DNA of 64,000 bases from Aquatica leii (GCA_035610365.1 CM069435.1:88197389-88261388), one strand, 5' to 3'. Shown: positions 24,650-35,080, counted from the first letter of the stretch. Numbers and translations are program-made. Notes: a model not told the origin generated them from the sequence alone.

Positions 24650-24982
24650 CCTTGTTCTTTTTATGTTATTCCTGTTTTCGATGGCTTTATTAGTTGTTCC
24701 AGTTTGTTTTTTACTTCCTCACTCGCTGCCATTGGTTTTTATTATTACGATTTCTTGTTTTTCCCACCTCATTTCGTCCATGTTTGTGAATTTAATGATT
24801 TTAGCAGCTTTGGAGTACGTCTTTGTTGGTCTCTCTCAGTCTCTAGTTTTGCGTACTTTATGCTGAATGCAGTTGCCTCGTTTCTGAAATTTCTCATTTT
24901 CTTGTTTACTTTCATTAGAGCTGCTTTCCTGAGCTCCTGGTTAATTCTATCAGAGTTAAATTCAAGTTGTCCATTTTTTTAG

Positions 24983-25491
24983 CTATTTGTTTATTGCAAC
25001 TGTGTCTTGTTCATCGTCTATTCTACCGGCCTCGGTATTGTCCGTATCATATTCCTCTTCTGACCAACTTTTAAGGTCGGGTTCTTGGTAGGCATGTCTT
25101 GTGCTGGCTCGTCTGGTCATTTTTTTTTTACTCATTGTCTCTTGCTTTACTTCTATTGGAGTGCGGTGTAGCGGTGTCATGCATTCAACTTGTTCCAGCG
25201 CTGCCAGTACTGACTGGTAGAATATCTTTTTTGGTCGCGCGTTTGTTTCTGGTGTTTTTAACAGTTTCACTTATGTCACTAAGGTCTATTTGGGGGAGGG
25301 GAGGGGTCATTGTCTATGGATGGAGTTGCGGTGGTTGTGGCTTGACCGGGACAAGGATTTTTATTACGTCCTTTAGGCGGGACCTTGTCACCGTTGTCCC
25401 CCTTCGGCCCCGGGGAGGCACACAACTTGGGTGGCGGCTTCGGATAACTTTTAGTTAGGTTTTTGTCTTTTATACACTGGCAGGTACTCAA
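24983..25491 (-). pseudogene. ORF1 N-terminal segment of the same LINE
   Basis: Two adjoining minus-strand frames cover this region. The upstream one (25491-25279) starts MSTCQCIKDKNLTKSYPKPP and is rich in proline, glycine and lysine. The next (25270-24983) contains VLAALEQVECMTPLHRTPIE and an acidic SWSEEEYDTDNTEAGRIDDE run. Both are low-complexity and typical of the disordered N-terminus of LINE ORF1. They are probably one ORF1 split by a frame change. The identity rests on position within the LINE. Confidence 0.6.
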
Positions 25492-25590
25492 CTGCCGCTA
25501 ATCACTTTGTTAATACACTATTACGCGCTGGCGCACTACAACGGACAATACGACAATTGTTCGGTTGTCCCCGAAGGGGCACGTTAAATA

Positions 25591-26080
25591 CTGTCAGCTA
25601 TAAATGTATGCTCATCGACAATCCGTTATAAGATCTCGAAATGATTGACAATCTATTTATTAAAGCATCTGGCTTTCACTAATGAGGTTTCTTCGGAAAT
25701 CCGAAGCGAAAGATAGGGGTTTCGTTTCAAAAATGTGCAGATTCATTTTTTTACCAGCAATTTTTTTATCTCTACATCTAAAGCCAGCTTTCTGACTTTC
25801 ATTGCTAAACCAAAAAAGGCATTCTTAAAGGTGAAGGATTTGCTCACAAATACTTCTTTTCTTATTTGTAGAAAATATCAGAGGTCTGCCCAATGATTTA
25901 ACTTCATTACGAATGTTCATCAGCATGTCTCTTGATATTTGCCCGAGGAACTCCTAATACACACGACTGCATTCGTTCAAACTGTAATCACCTTTTTTGT
26001 ATGTGACAATAGCTAACAATTTATTATTTTTAGACTATAGTCCATGGTGCCCTCTTTTTGATTTGTAACCCTGCAAAAGT
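25591..26080 (-). pseudogene. N-terminal DNA-binding half of pogo-like transposase
   Basis: On the minus strand, GYKSKRGHHGLWSKNN-like text then LLAIVTYKKGDYSLNECSRVY fits a psq helix-turn-helix (W....L..A......G..S...AA..Y). Below it, LGRPLIFSTNKKRSICEQIL, ECLFWFSNESQKAG, NLHIFETKPLSFASDFRRN and a FNK-IVNHFEIL-RIVDEHTFIADS run match the CENP-B-like domain and the linker to the NVDE(S/T)G motif. Some positions carry stops or frame changes. The reading is continuous in order with 18380-19153 once the two inserts are ignored. Confidence 0.75.
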
Positions 26081-26289
26081 TTTTTTAAAATTTTAATTTG
26101 CCTATAATAGAGATATCGTTGTATAAGTCCAAAATACTATTTTTGGTTCAACTTGAGCAACATTTAATTTGATATTGTACAGGAATTTAAATCTAAAATA
26201 ACCTTTTAAATATTGTAATTGCAAATTATAGATAAATGATTAAGCTTTGGTTTTGATATCATAGTGATCTAAATTAGGCTACTTTTCTT

Positions 26290-26530
26290 TAACTACGACA
26301 GCGGTTTTACACTTTATGTTAACTAACAGTTTGTATAAAACACGAGCAAAACAGGTATGAAAGGTAACATAATAAGCACACAAAAGGTCATTGGCGTAGG
26401 TAATAAATTTTTCAAAGTAGATTTCAAAAGAAGTAGTTCTACTCTAGCTTTTTGTTGTCCGCCACTGCGGATTGGAGATCAATTTGCTTCGGTTTGCGCA
26501 GCTCTATTGTAGTTTGTTTTGTTATATATT
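26290..26530. repeat. Repeat P copy 1, right half
   Basis: Text such as GCGGTTTTACACTTTATGTT, AACTAACAGTTTGTATA, AAAGGTAACATA, GCTTTTTGTTGTCCGCCACTGC and GGTTTGCGCAGCTC aligns with 47936-48130. The alignment begins right after the pogo target TA. No coding function is evident; a minus-strand GAAQTEVN-like reading in copy 2 is broken in this copy. Confidence 0.75.
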
Positions 26531-27270
26531 TTTTTTTTAAATAACTGGATATCGGTAATTGTAACAAACGTTGTTGAGTTTAACACATCTAATTCAAATA
26601 TTTTAAAAACTGGAAATTCATAGAAACTTGTGTATAAATATGAATACGTGCCTTAAATAATGCGAAACATTTTAAGAGCCGGAAAATTCGTGATATAGAA
26701 AACTTGTTTAGTTTATCGTAAGCAACACCATAAATCGACAAAACTTTGTTAGAGTAACAATAACAAACGGAAATCTGTAATGTCAAGCAGATTGCGAAGT
26801 TTGTGTCGTATTTCACCCCTCTCGTACGAATCAATGAGGTGTTTAACGTAAGAAAATTTAAGCACCGATTTTGTGAAAGCCGGATTATCTAATAAGTATG
26901 TTCGTCATGTTTCCATGGTCTCCAAACTTGATCGACTTGTGACGCAATAACTTGAAAACAACGGCCACTACAAAGCCTACTCAGATAGAGTTTTTTTTTC
27001 TACTAAAGTTTGTGTTTCAATAGCGTTATACACAAAGAATGGTATTTTGGTTAGGGAAAAAGTTGCACGCTAGACTGAATATATGGAAAGTGAGTTTTAA
27101 AGGCGGAAAATGCGATTTGTGTAATCCCCGTTGAAGTAAATCGCATGAGAGATAAATTTCCTTCGCGAAAAAAAAACAGCATTAACTTGTATTAATAAAC
27201 GCAATTCTTATGTGATGATTAAAAGCTTCTGTATGAATTTTTATTAAAGTTAAATGATGTTTTGTTACAG
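26531..27270. other. Single-copy DNA upstream of the host exon, probable intron or 5' flank
   Basis: AT-rich, with no recognisable repeat or coding motif. It ends in TTTTGTTACAG (27260-27270), a possible splice acceptor with a modest pyrimidine tract, so an untranslated exon farther upstream is possible. A TATATAAG string (27277-27284) lies only 25 bp before the ATG, too close to serve as the promoter for this start. Confidence 0.4.
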
Positions 27271-27308
27271 ATTCTGTATATAAGTGGTCTCGACTATTAT
27301 TGCAAGAG
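27271..27308 (+). other. Candidate 5' untranslated part of the host exon
   Basis: Starts directly after the possible acceptor TTACAG (27265-27270) and runs to the ATG at 27309 with no upstream ATG. The true upstream border could lie further left if transcription starts nearby. Confidence 0.45.
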
Positions 27309-27390
27309 ATGTCCGGCCGACTTTCTCGGTCTTTGCCCCAGTTTGGCGGCGTACTATTGGTACTTCTAACATCAATCGCATCTTCACACG
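27309..27390 (+). CDS. Host coding exon: signal peptide of a secreted or membrane protein (partial)
   Basis: An ATG opens 27 codons plus one base, MSGRLSRSLPQFGG then VLLVLLTSIASSH, ending CACG directly before GTAAGT (27391-27396), a consensus donor in phase 1. The peptide has two arginines in its first seven residues, a hydrophobic core VLLVLLTSIA and small residues after it, the layout of a classical signal peptide; cleavage near the A-S-S stretch is plausible. Base composition is visibly higher in GC than its surroundings, as expected for an exon. The rest of the protein must be encoded by exons beyond this window or in exons too short to see. First exons of this form, followed by very long introns, are common in insect cell-surface and neuronal genes, but the family cannot be named from 27 residues. 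Confidence 0.75.
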
Positions 27391-27396
27391 GTAAGT
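27391..27396 (+). promoter_or_regulatory. Splice donor GTAAGT after the signal-peptide exon
   Basis: CACG|GTAAGT matches the metazoan 5' splice consensus at all six intron positions. It fixes the exon end and a phase-1 junction. Confidence 0.75.
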
Positions 27397-28344
27397 TATT
27401 TCAATTTTTTGCAAACATTTTTCTTTTGTCGACGCGTAAGAGCTTTTCGAAACGAAAAACTGTTTTCGAATGACGTAGATAATGAAGTTCTCAATTATAT
27501 GTTCTAATTTTCCCTCTCATACCAAAGATGAATCTAATTTAAATGCTAAACCGTTTTCCGTGTTCGTAAATGTTCTCTAATTGTGTAACAACATTTGTAA
27601 AAGGAATTTCCACATGGAAATTCGTAATTAGTAAAATTAATCTTTACCCCCTTAATGTATACACGATGAAATAATAACGAATTTTCATTTGGAAGAGAAG
27701 AGGCAAAAAACGAAACTAATTATAACAAATTATTCATTACGTAGGAAAAAAATTTCTCTAGTGCAAGTAACGTACTGTAAAAATCGGGAAACGCTGCACG
27801 CGTTATAAAATACGTGGTGCAGTGGAAAAGTTTTCGTTTCCATTACATAAATACCACCTACGTAATTAATTCCTTGGTAATAAAACAAAACAAACATGTA
27901 TAGTCACAGCATTAAAACTATTTGCCTGATTGGAAATTTTTGTTTTGCTTAATTTTGTTTTCGTTTCACTACTTAGATTATGTAACTAAACGAAAGTAAA
28001 CGCAAATAGAATATCACAAAAAACATTAATTCACACGAACGTGTCCATTACGCTTGAATTAGCAGTCAGCTGTCATCCCCCATAGCATACTTTGAAACTT
28101 TGTTTCGACGCACACTTTGATGGTGTCTGAGAAATGTGTTAAAAATTAAAGTGCTTTTTGGACTTTCATAAATAAAACATTTTTGTGTTTAGAAAAAGCT
28201 ATTAAAATTTTACACAGGGCGAGTCAATGTTTTTTTTAGAAAACTTTTAGGAGTAGTTTTCTATTTGTTTGACTCTCTAATAACTAAACTCTATTAGTAT
28301 GTAATAATAACTAAGTTGAATTAAATGCAAAAAATTTTGATTCA
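27397..28344. other. Start of probable long intron, no gene seen
   Basis: AT-rich single-copy text. No repeat unit, domain or splice-bounded open frame was recognised before tandem array B begins. Confidence 0.45.
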
Positions 28345-29890
28345 ATTGTTATGTCAACAGTTGCATTTTAATTCATTGTCAAAATGTTACATACAAAAAT
28401 TTATTCTCAGCCAGCGGCAGCTTCTTTGTTAGGTCATTTGGTCAATGACTCCCCAAAAAATATTAAAAATTATGCTACTTTATGTTAAAAAGATTATAAA
28501 CGATAATAATCATTTTGTCTATTTCAAAAATAGATAAATTCACCTTAAATATAAATTTTTTATTAAGTAAAAATGTGTTTTTAAAGTTTTAATGTTGAAA
28601 TAGAGAAGTCAGAACTGCTTCCGATTCGGTTCCTAACTGAATGAAGTTTTTGCTGAATGCTTTCGTTTTTGATTATTTTGTTTTATGTAAGCAGTTGCAT
28701 TTTTATTCGTTGTGAACATGTTAATATAAGTCGGCGATTATTGAGAAGCCATGGCCGTTCTCGATTAGGTCTCTATCAATTTATATATAACTGAATGAAG
28801 CTTTTTATGCTTTGTTTTTATTCAAATGCTTTTGCAAACAGTTACATTTTTATTCGCTTTTATTCACTTTGAAAATGTTAACATAAGTCGTTGATTATAA
28901 AAATTAAGAAATCACAGCTACTTCTGATTAGATTCGTAATAATTTATTCATAACGGAATGCCGTTTTTGCAGAATAAGTTGGTTTTTTTATTCAATTGTT
29001 TGTGTAAAAGTTATATTTTTATTCAATGTAAAAATATTAATATATGTCGGCGACTATGTAAATTGAAAAGTCACGGCCAATCGATTCGGTTGCTAATTTC
29101 ATTTATAACTGAATTAAGTTTTTCCTGAATGCTTTTGTTTGTTTTTATTCAAATATTTTTGCAAACAGTTGCATTTTTATTCATTTTGAAAATGTTAACA
29201 TAAGTCGTTGATTATAAAAATTATTTTAATGTTATACTTAGTGGTATACTGAATTTTTAAATTCATTTTTTTAATGTATTTAGTTGTATTTATTCATTGT
29301 TAAAATACCAATATAAGTCGGAGATTAAATAAAAGTCACAGTCACTTCCGATTAAGTTACTGTTACTTTATAACTGAGATTTTGCTGAATGCTTTGGTTT
29401 TTGATTAATTTTTTTTATGTAAACAGTTTGTATTCATTCTGAAAATTTTATCATAAATCGGCGACTATAAAAATTAGGAAATCATAGCCACTGTTGATTA
29501 GGTACTTTATTTATACTGAATGAACGTTTTACTGGTTTTGTTTATTATTTTTTTATGTAAATACTTGATTTATTGTTATATCAACACAAGTCGATGATTC
29601 AAAAAGTCACTGCCACTTCCGTTTAAGTTTATAATTGAATGGAGTTTTTGCAGAATGCTTCATTTTTAATTTAATTTGCTTAAGTAATCAGTTGCATTTT
29701 TATTCATTGTGAAAATAGTATTAACATAAGCTGGCTAATATAAAAATCGAAGTCATAGCCATTCTTGATCACGTTGCTAAATATTTTATTTATAACAAAA
29801 GTAATTTTGTGCTGAATGATTTAGATTTTAATCGCAGTTTTTTATATAAACAACTAGATACGCATTTTTTTCCAAAGAGTTTAGTTATGT
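28345..29890. repeat. Tandem array B, about 150-160 bp units
   Basis: The phrase CAGTTGCATTTTTATTCATT, followed by GTGAAAATGTTAACATAAGT, CGGCGATTATAAAAATT, CACAGCCACTTCCGATTAGG and TAACTGAATGAAGTTTTTGC, recurs near 28363, 28690, 28839, 29007, 29166, 29280, 29420 and 29690. Copies are degenerate, with indels and substitutions. About ten units can be traced. No coding capacity. Confidence 0.8.
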
Positions 29891-31550
29891 GATCGACTAA
29901 ATAATTATTCACAATATTTTTTTTTATATATCTAATACCTACCTATGGGATTTTTTTAACTGAAATTTTTACGAATGTTTTTTGTTTCTAAACTTCCACC
30001 TACGTTTAAATTACCAATCCTTAAATACTTTGCCGATGTTGGTGTGAAATGATCTGATGTAAGTGCAGATAAGTACAGCTTTTTCACACTATTAATACTA
30101 CAAACCGTCGAATAAAAATTAGACCATCGAGTGTCATAAAGTCGATTTATGTATACGAGAAACTATCGAAAAAGCGCTTTTCGCTTTACAAAGCTTTTTA
30201 GAAACAGTCTCAATAAAAAGGAAAATAAAACGCATTTTACTTGTTTCCAACATTTATTACGACAAAAGACGATCGCATTACAAAATAATAAATAAACAGC
30301 GCGAGCGCTCTTTTGCTTTCACTTCCACATGTTGTACGTTGTGCGATATCTTTATACAAAGAAATCGACAGGGTTGAAAACGAGTATATTTTGCCCCGCT
30401 TCTGACGATAATTAGGTTGGGGGAACGAATCATCATTTTTCATTTTATATTTTCTTGTAATTTATCTTTTCTTTTTCGTTCTTAACGACAATATTGTGCA
30501 TGTTTTAACAATTTCGTTTGCGTGCTTAATTATTGCATTATAATTTCGGGGATGGGGAAATACGGGGTTTATTACAAAAATTAATAACTTGCGTCGTGCT
30601 TTCGGGGCCAACCACAGAAAAAAACGAGAGAATTTTAAAATGGAATAAATTTTCAGCCAGTAAATAAAGATTACCATAATCTCAATCCAAATATTCCTCG
30701 GCTCAATCCTGAGGCAATAATTTTTGTTTATGTTGGTTGTATGTGTGGAATACCATATCGAATCGATTATCTTTTTAGTTTGTATTCTAGTGACCATCGC
30801 GGTTTTGGCGAGCTTGTTTCGATTTCGCGTTAAATTCGTTCGCTCGAAACGTCGTTAGTATGTAAATCTCTCATCTTTTTATCCTTCATTTTTTTTGTCT
30901 AAATGAGCAAATGATTGCGCGCGGCGTTACAGAGGCGAGAGGAAAGGACTAGATCGGGAAAAGGGGTAAAGGTCGAAGTTCCGAAACGGTAAACGGAAAT
31001 AGTATATCCCGAGCATGTCGAAGTTTCGTGCGATTAGATAAGAAAATGGAGTTATGACGTTATACCACGGCTAAAACCAATTTTGTTCTCTCTAAGATAA
31101 TGCGATGATCTTTTATCTTTTTTCATCTCTTTATTTTTCATAAGCACGAGAAGAATAAATAACTATCACTCGTAACGAGTTTTTTTTCTTTCTACTCTTC
31201 CAGCGTCTTCTAAATCTATAAAGACTGATACAGATTGGAACGCCAAGCGTTGAATTACGTAATAATAAATACCAAGGCACGATCGTCATTTTTTTGTATT
31301 TGCCACAAGTTGGCTTTGATTTTGTACGTCATCTGTCTGGATATTCTTCGATTATTTTTATTAAGATTGAGAAGCACTCTACGATTTTTAACTGACGCAA
31401 GGGTTCACATTATGTTTTTCTTTTGACAAGCAAAATCATCTAGAAGGTTTTGATTACTATAAAAACTTATTAATTATCTTTTACTTATTATTGTCGTTTC
31501 GTATCAAGCGTTCGTTCTATAAAAAATTATTCAATTAGGAAAAACGAAAA
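29891..31550. other. Single-copy DNA between arrays B and C
   Basis: No recognised repeat or gene. The stretch 30220-31060 is less AT-biased than its surroundings, with short frames on the minus strand that lack motifs. It may hold regulatory sequence of the host gene, which cannot be judged from one sequence. Confidence 0.4.
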
Positions 31551-31745
31551 TTATAGGTGACCGATGTAAAATAATCTTTGAGTTTATTCATATATCATTC
31601 TGTTTGGTCAAAAACAAGTGCACTGTAGATATTTTATTTTTGACATTTTTATTACGTCTTTAAAAGAACTTACGTTTGCGAATAAAATTCAATGATAAAA
31701 AACAACTATCATAATACGGCGATGTCTTATTCTCAACTTCGAGAG

Positions 31746-31852
31746 CTTTCGCGAGGTTTTCCAGAACGTATGCCGAAAGGTACATTCGAGAAGGATTTCC
31801 AAAATGTATAAATACAGTACAAACGAATCATAGGTCAGTTATTTCTTGTAAT
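31746..31852 (+). mobile_element. Short LTR fragment inside array C
   Basis: The text CGAAAGGTACATTCGAGAAG then GATTTCCAAAATGTATAAAT and AATCATAGGTCAGTTATTTC matches, in reverse complement, 35370-35465 of the solo LTR at 35081-35617. The two copies are therefore in opposite orientation. Only about 100 bp are present. It is a fossil fragment. Confidence 0.65.
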
Positions 31853-33240
31853 TCGAAGACGGCAGTGTAAAAAACAGTTTTTTATGTGAAAAACAATTCA
31901 ATAAGTAAAAATAGCTAACATAAGGTAACTGCGATGTCAAATAATCAAAAAGTGCACTATCGATACTTTATTGTTGTCATTCTCTATCATATCTGAAAAA
32001 GATTCGTGCTACGAATGAGAAAAAACTACTATTATAGGTAATTGCGATGTCAAATAATTTGTAAGTTCATTCAAAAGTCATTAAGTTCTATCTGCCAAAA
32101 ATTGCAATGAAGATCATTCATTTTACTAATTTTGTATCATAACATTTTGTTCTATGAGAAATAATTCATTAAAAAAATACAACTATCATAAGTAACTGCG
32201 ATGTCAAATAATTTTTAAGTCGATTAAAAAGTCATTACGTTCTAACTACAAAAAAGTGCAATGAAGATCATTGATTTTACTAATTTTGTATCATAACATT
32301 TTGTTCTGTGAGAAAGAATTCAATAACAAAAAGCAACAATCATAGGTAACTACGATGTCAAATAATTTTTGAGTTGGTTAAGAGATTATTGTGTTTACTC
32401 AACAAAAAGTGCACTCTACATACTTTATTGTTGTAATTCTCTGTAATATCTGAAAAAGATTCGCTTTACGAATAAACGTTAATGAGAAAAAACTACTATT
32501 ATAGGTAATTGCGATGTCAAATAATTTGTAAGTTCATTCAAAAGTCATTATTTTCTATCTACAAAAAAGAACAAAGAAGATCATTGATATTAGTAATTTT
32601 GTATCATACTATTGAAAAATATTTCGTTCTGTGAGAAAGAATTCAGTAAGGAAAAAGAACTATAGATAACTGCGATTCAAATAGTTTTTGAGTTGGTTCA
32701 GAACTTATGTTTGGTCAACAAAAAGTACACTGTAGATACTTTATTTTTGTCATTTTTTTATAAGTCTGAAAAAATATTTCATATCAAATAATCTTTCAGT
32801 TGATTAAAAAATTGTTGTTTGGTCAAAAAAAATTCAGTGTAGATACTTTATTTTTGTCATTTTCGACTGAAAAAAACACTTTTGTTATGTGCAAAATAAT
32901 TCAATAAGTAAAAATAACTATCATAGGTAACTGCGATGTCAATAATCTTTGAGTTGATTCTAAAATCATTAAGTTTGGTCAAAAACAAGTGTACTGTAGA
33001 TACTTTTTTTTGACATTTTCTATTCCGTTTCTGAAAAAAACTTAAGTTCTGCGAATAAAATTCAATGAGAAAAAACAACTATAAGTACTGCGATGTCAAA
33101 TAATCTTTGAATTGATTCAAAAATTATTATGTTTGGCGAACAAAAAGTAAACTGTAGATACCTTGTTTTTGTGATTTTTTATCAAATCTGAAAAAAAAAT
33201 CGTTCTGTGAATAAAATTTAATGAGAAAAAACAACTATAG

Positions 33241-34428
33241 TAGTGCCGCGATAATCCGGATCAATTAAAACCAAGATGATTTGGATTATCAAATAATTCG
33301 GATTACCAGGTAAAACTTTAAAATAAGTATTTTGAAGACATAAAAAAAATGTCTTTGACTAGATTATGTAATTTAATTAAAAGTAATCACAACTATAGTC
33401 ATTTCTTTCAATTTCAGACAGTACCTCTACGGGTTGTGCTTGGAAACATTTTGGTGTTTTGGACTGCCTAATACGTACATTGCTGTTTTTCAAAAGCCAT
33501 TTTCTTTATTTCTGAAAATATTATATTACTACCCATTGCAAAGAAAGGGCAGGACTTTTGATAGCTTCTTCATTCTTTATTTTAGGGACAATCTTTATGA
33601 CTTGTTCGTCATCGTTTACTTTAACATCCCCTATAACCTGGAGCATAGCATAAATTTGATCGATTTCTTTTGCTGCTGAATGAATTCTGTTTCGTATAAG
33701 ATGTAAGGCAATGAAATCTTCTGGATCATTTTTATCATCTTGAACTTTTCAATTCTCAAGTTAAATTTTTTTATTGCTGGTCAGAATTTTGGCGAGAAGG
33801 CTTTTCCGATAAAACAACTTTGTTAAAAGAATAGCATTTTGGTCCATGGACTGAATTAAGGCAGTCGTATTAGGACGAAGAAGTTTTGCCAGAATGTTTC
33901 CACTCGTACTTATAAGTTCCTGTTCATTGCAATGGCTAGATGCATTATCGATAAGTCGGAGTGATTTTTGTGGTAAATTTTGTTGTTTTAAATTTTTTTT
34001 TACTGGTGTAACAAAAGATGCGTCGAATCATTGTTTACAAACAGCCCCAGTCATCCATGCATTGGCTGTAGCTTTGTAACCATTGGGTAGGACCGCATTT
34101 TTTAATGCTCTGGGATTTTTGGCTGATCTTATCAGCAGTTTAAGCTTGTAGCCGCCATCAGAATTACAGCATGTTAAAAACGTAACTTGTTTTTTCCTAG
34201 TTTTTGTTCCTAAGTCAGTTCCTTCTGTTGAACCGATCAATGTATGATCCTGAAACAGCCTCCATTATAAAGCTGACTTATCAGCATTGTAAATTTGCAA
34301 GGGTTGATAGTTTTGTCTAGTTTATTAATAAAATGGCTGAACAACATCTTGATTACTGGATAGTTTTTCCCCACATATTTCAACAAACTAGCGGACGGGA
34401 AGAACCGTGGAGCAGAAATTCAATCCGG
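33241..34428 (-). mobile_element. Tigger/pogo-like transposon, N-terminal part missing
   Basis: The left end carries TAGTGCCGCGATAATCCGGA, close to the terminal repeat style of Tigger/jerky elements. Minus-strand text gives a transposase. A QDHTLIGSTEGTDLGTKTRK piece is followed by VTFLTCCNSDGGYKLKLLI, SAKNPRALKN, YKATANAWMTG (34240-34028), then LRLIDNASSHCNEQEL and LLRPNTTALIQSMDQNAI (about 33950-33850). These correspond to the DDE core: the LxxDNAxSH block carrying the second Asp and the PNTTxLIQPMDQ block with the third acidic residue. A C-terminal tail follows. No DNA-binding domain or right terminal repeat is present, so the element is truncated at about 34428 where array C resumes. A few frame breaks interrupt it. 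Confidence 0.85.
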
Positions 34429-34870
34429 TTATATGTAACTGCCATGTCAAATAATTTTTGAATTGATTCAAAAATCATTATGTTCGGTTAACAAAAAGTG
34501 CACTGTCATTACTTTATTTTTATCATTTTCTATCAAATCTAAACAAACATTTTGATCTGCCAATAAAATTCAATAAAAGAAACGTTATAGGTAACTGCGA
34601 TGTCAAACAATCTTTGGATTGATTCACAAGTCATTATGTTCTATCTAAAAAAAAGTGCAGCGAAGATAATTTATTTTAGTAATTTTTTATTAAACTACTT
34701 AAGAAAAAAACATTTTGTTCTGAGAAAGAATTCAGTAACAAAAAACAACTGTCATAGGTAACTACGATATCAAATAATCTTTGAATTCGTTAAAAAATCA
34801 TTATGCTCAGTTAATGTAATGATATAAAAACTGCAAGCATAGACAGCAGCGATTGGAAATGATCTTTGAG

Positions 34871-35080
34871 TTGAAACAAGAATTATTGGAACAAGAATGA
34901 GAAGATTGCATTTATTTTTTTGTCTAATAAAGTAATAAAAGAGAAGCAAAACTTAACTGCAATTAAGTTGTTCTTTCATTCTGTAAAAAAAACAGTACAA
35001 GAAAAAAGTAACAGTCGTAGACTACTAGGATGCCATACTATAACGTACTGGGTTAATGCCAGATTTTTTAAAATAGGTAT
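34871..35080. other. Spacer between array C and the solo LTR
   Basis: AT-rich text with a chance open frame; no motif. Confidence 0.35.

Larger units (their letters stand above)
20316..25579 (-). mobile_element. R1-clade LINE, about 5.26 kb, flanked by an 11-bp target duplication
   Basis: The plus-strand direct repeat CACGTTAAATA occurs at 20305-20315 and 25580-25590. The 3' side next to it shows an A-rich end on the minus strand. From 5' to 3' the element has a proline-rich then acidic ORF1 start (25491-24983), an ORF1 middle (24649-24299) with a cysteine-rich stretch after it (about 24250-24050), an apurinic-type endonuclease (24012 to about 23100), a reverse transcriptase (about 22830-21650) and a C-terminal region with a YRTTSAEALQILAGVIP block (21600) and a cysteine-histidine motif with THALFVC (about 20700). 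This order and the C-terminal text are typical of R1-clade elements. It is nearly full length but carries several stops and frameshifts. Confidence 0.85.
17936..26289 (-). mobile_element. pogo-like (Tc1/mariner superfamily) transposon, split by a LINE and a solo LTR
   Basis: The outer ends are imperfect inverted repeats: GGGGAAGGTAGCTTAATTTGGA at the left, and AAGAAAAGTAGCCTAATTTAGA as the reverse complement of the right. Both ends are flanked by TA, and a diverged empty site at 47935-47936 has a single TA. Transposase pieces on the minus strand, in order, are a psq-type helix-turn-helix and CENP-B-like DNA-binding region (26075-25650), the FNVNESR remnant of the NVDE(S/T)G motif straddling the LINE insertion, PKIVARKGKHQIG (20285 across to 19130), CAVSAAGRYIRPMMIF (about 19080), a QLDYHKTHSKN catalytic segment (about 18880), and an acidic serine-rich tail (18620-18425). 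The gene has many stops and frameshifts and is inactive. Confidence 0.85.
31551..34870. repeat. Tandem array C, about 150-160 bp units
   Basis: Units begin near TAGGTAACTGCGATGTCAAA then TAATCTTTGAGTTGATTCAA, ATCATTATGTTTGGTCAACA, AAAAGTGCACTGTAGATACT, TTATTTTTGTCATTTT and GAATAAAATTCAATGAGAAA. Starts are visible at about 31555, 31922, 32036, 32192, 32343, 32503, 32664, 32923, 33083, 34433, 34588 and 34756. Most intervals are close to 155 bp. It is interrupted by an LTR fragment (31746) and by a Tigger-like element (33241-34428). Confidence 0.85.

Noticed and set aside
20419-24866. Series of plus-strand hydrophobic open frames resembling membrane proteins
   Set aside because: They are antisense shadows of the T-rich complement of the minus-strand R1-clade LINE.
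27277-27284. TATATAAG as a TATA box for the signal-peptide exon
   Set aside because: It lies only about 25 bp before the ATG, so transcription would begin at or after the start codon. A splice acceptor just upstream is the simpler reading.
28345-34870. Evenly spaced repeats as a CRISPR array
   Set aside because: The units are about 155 bp, fully repetitive and degenerate, with no short repeat/unique spacer pattern, and the DNA is eukaryotic.
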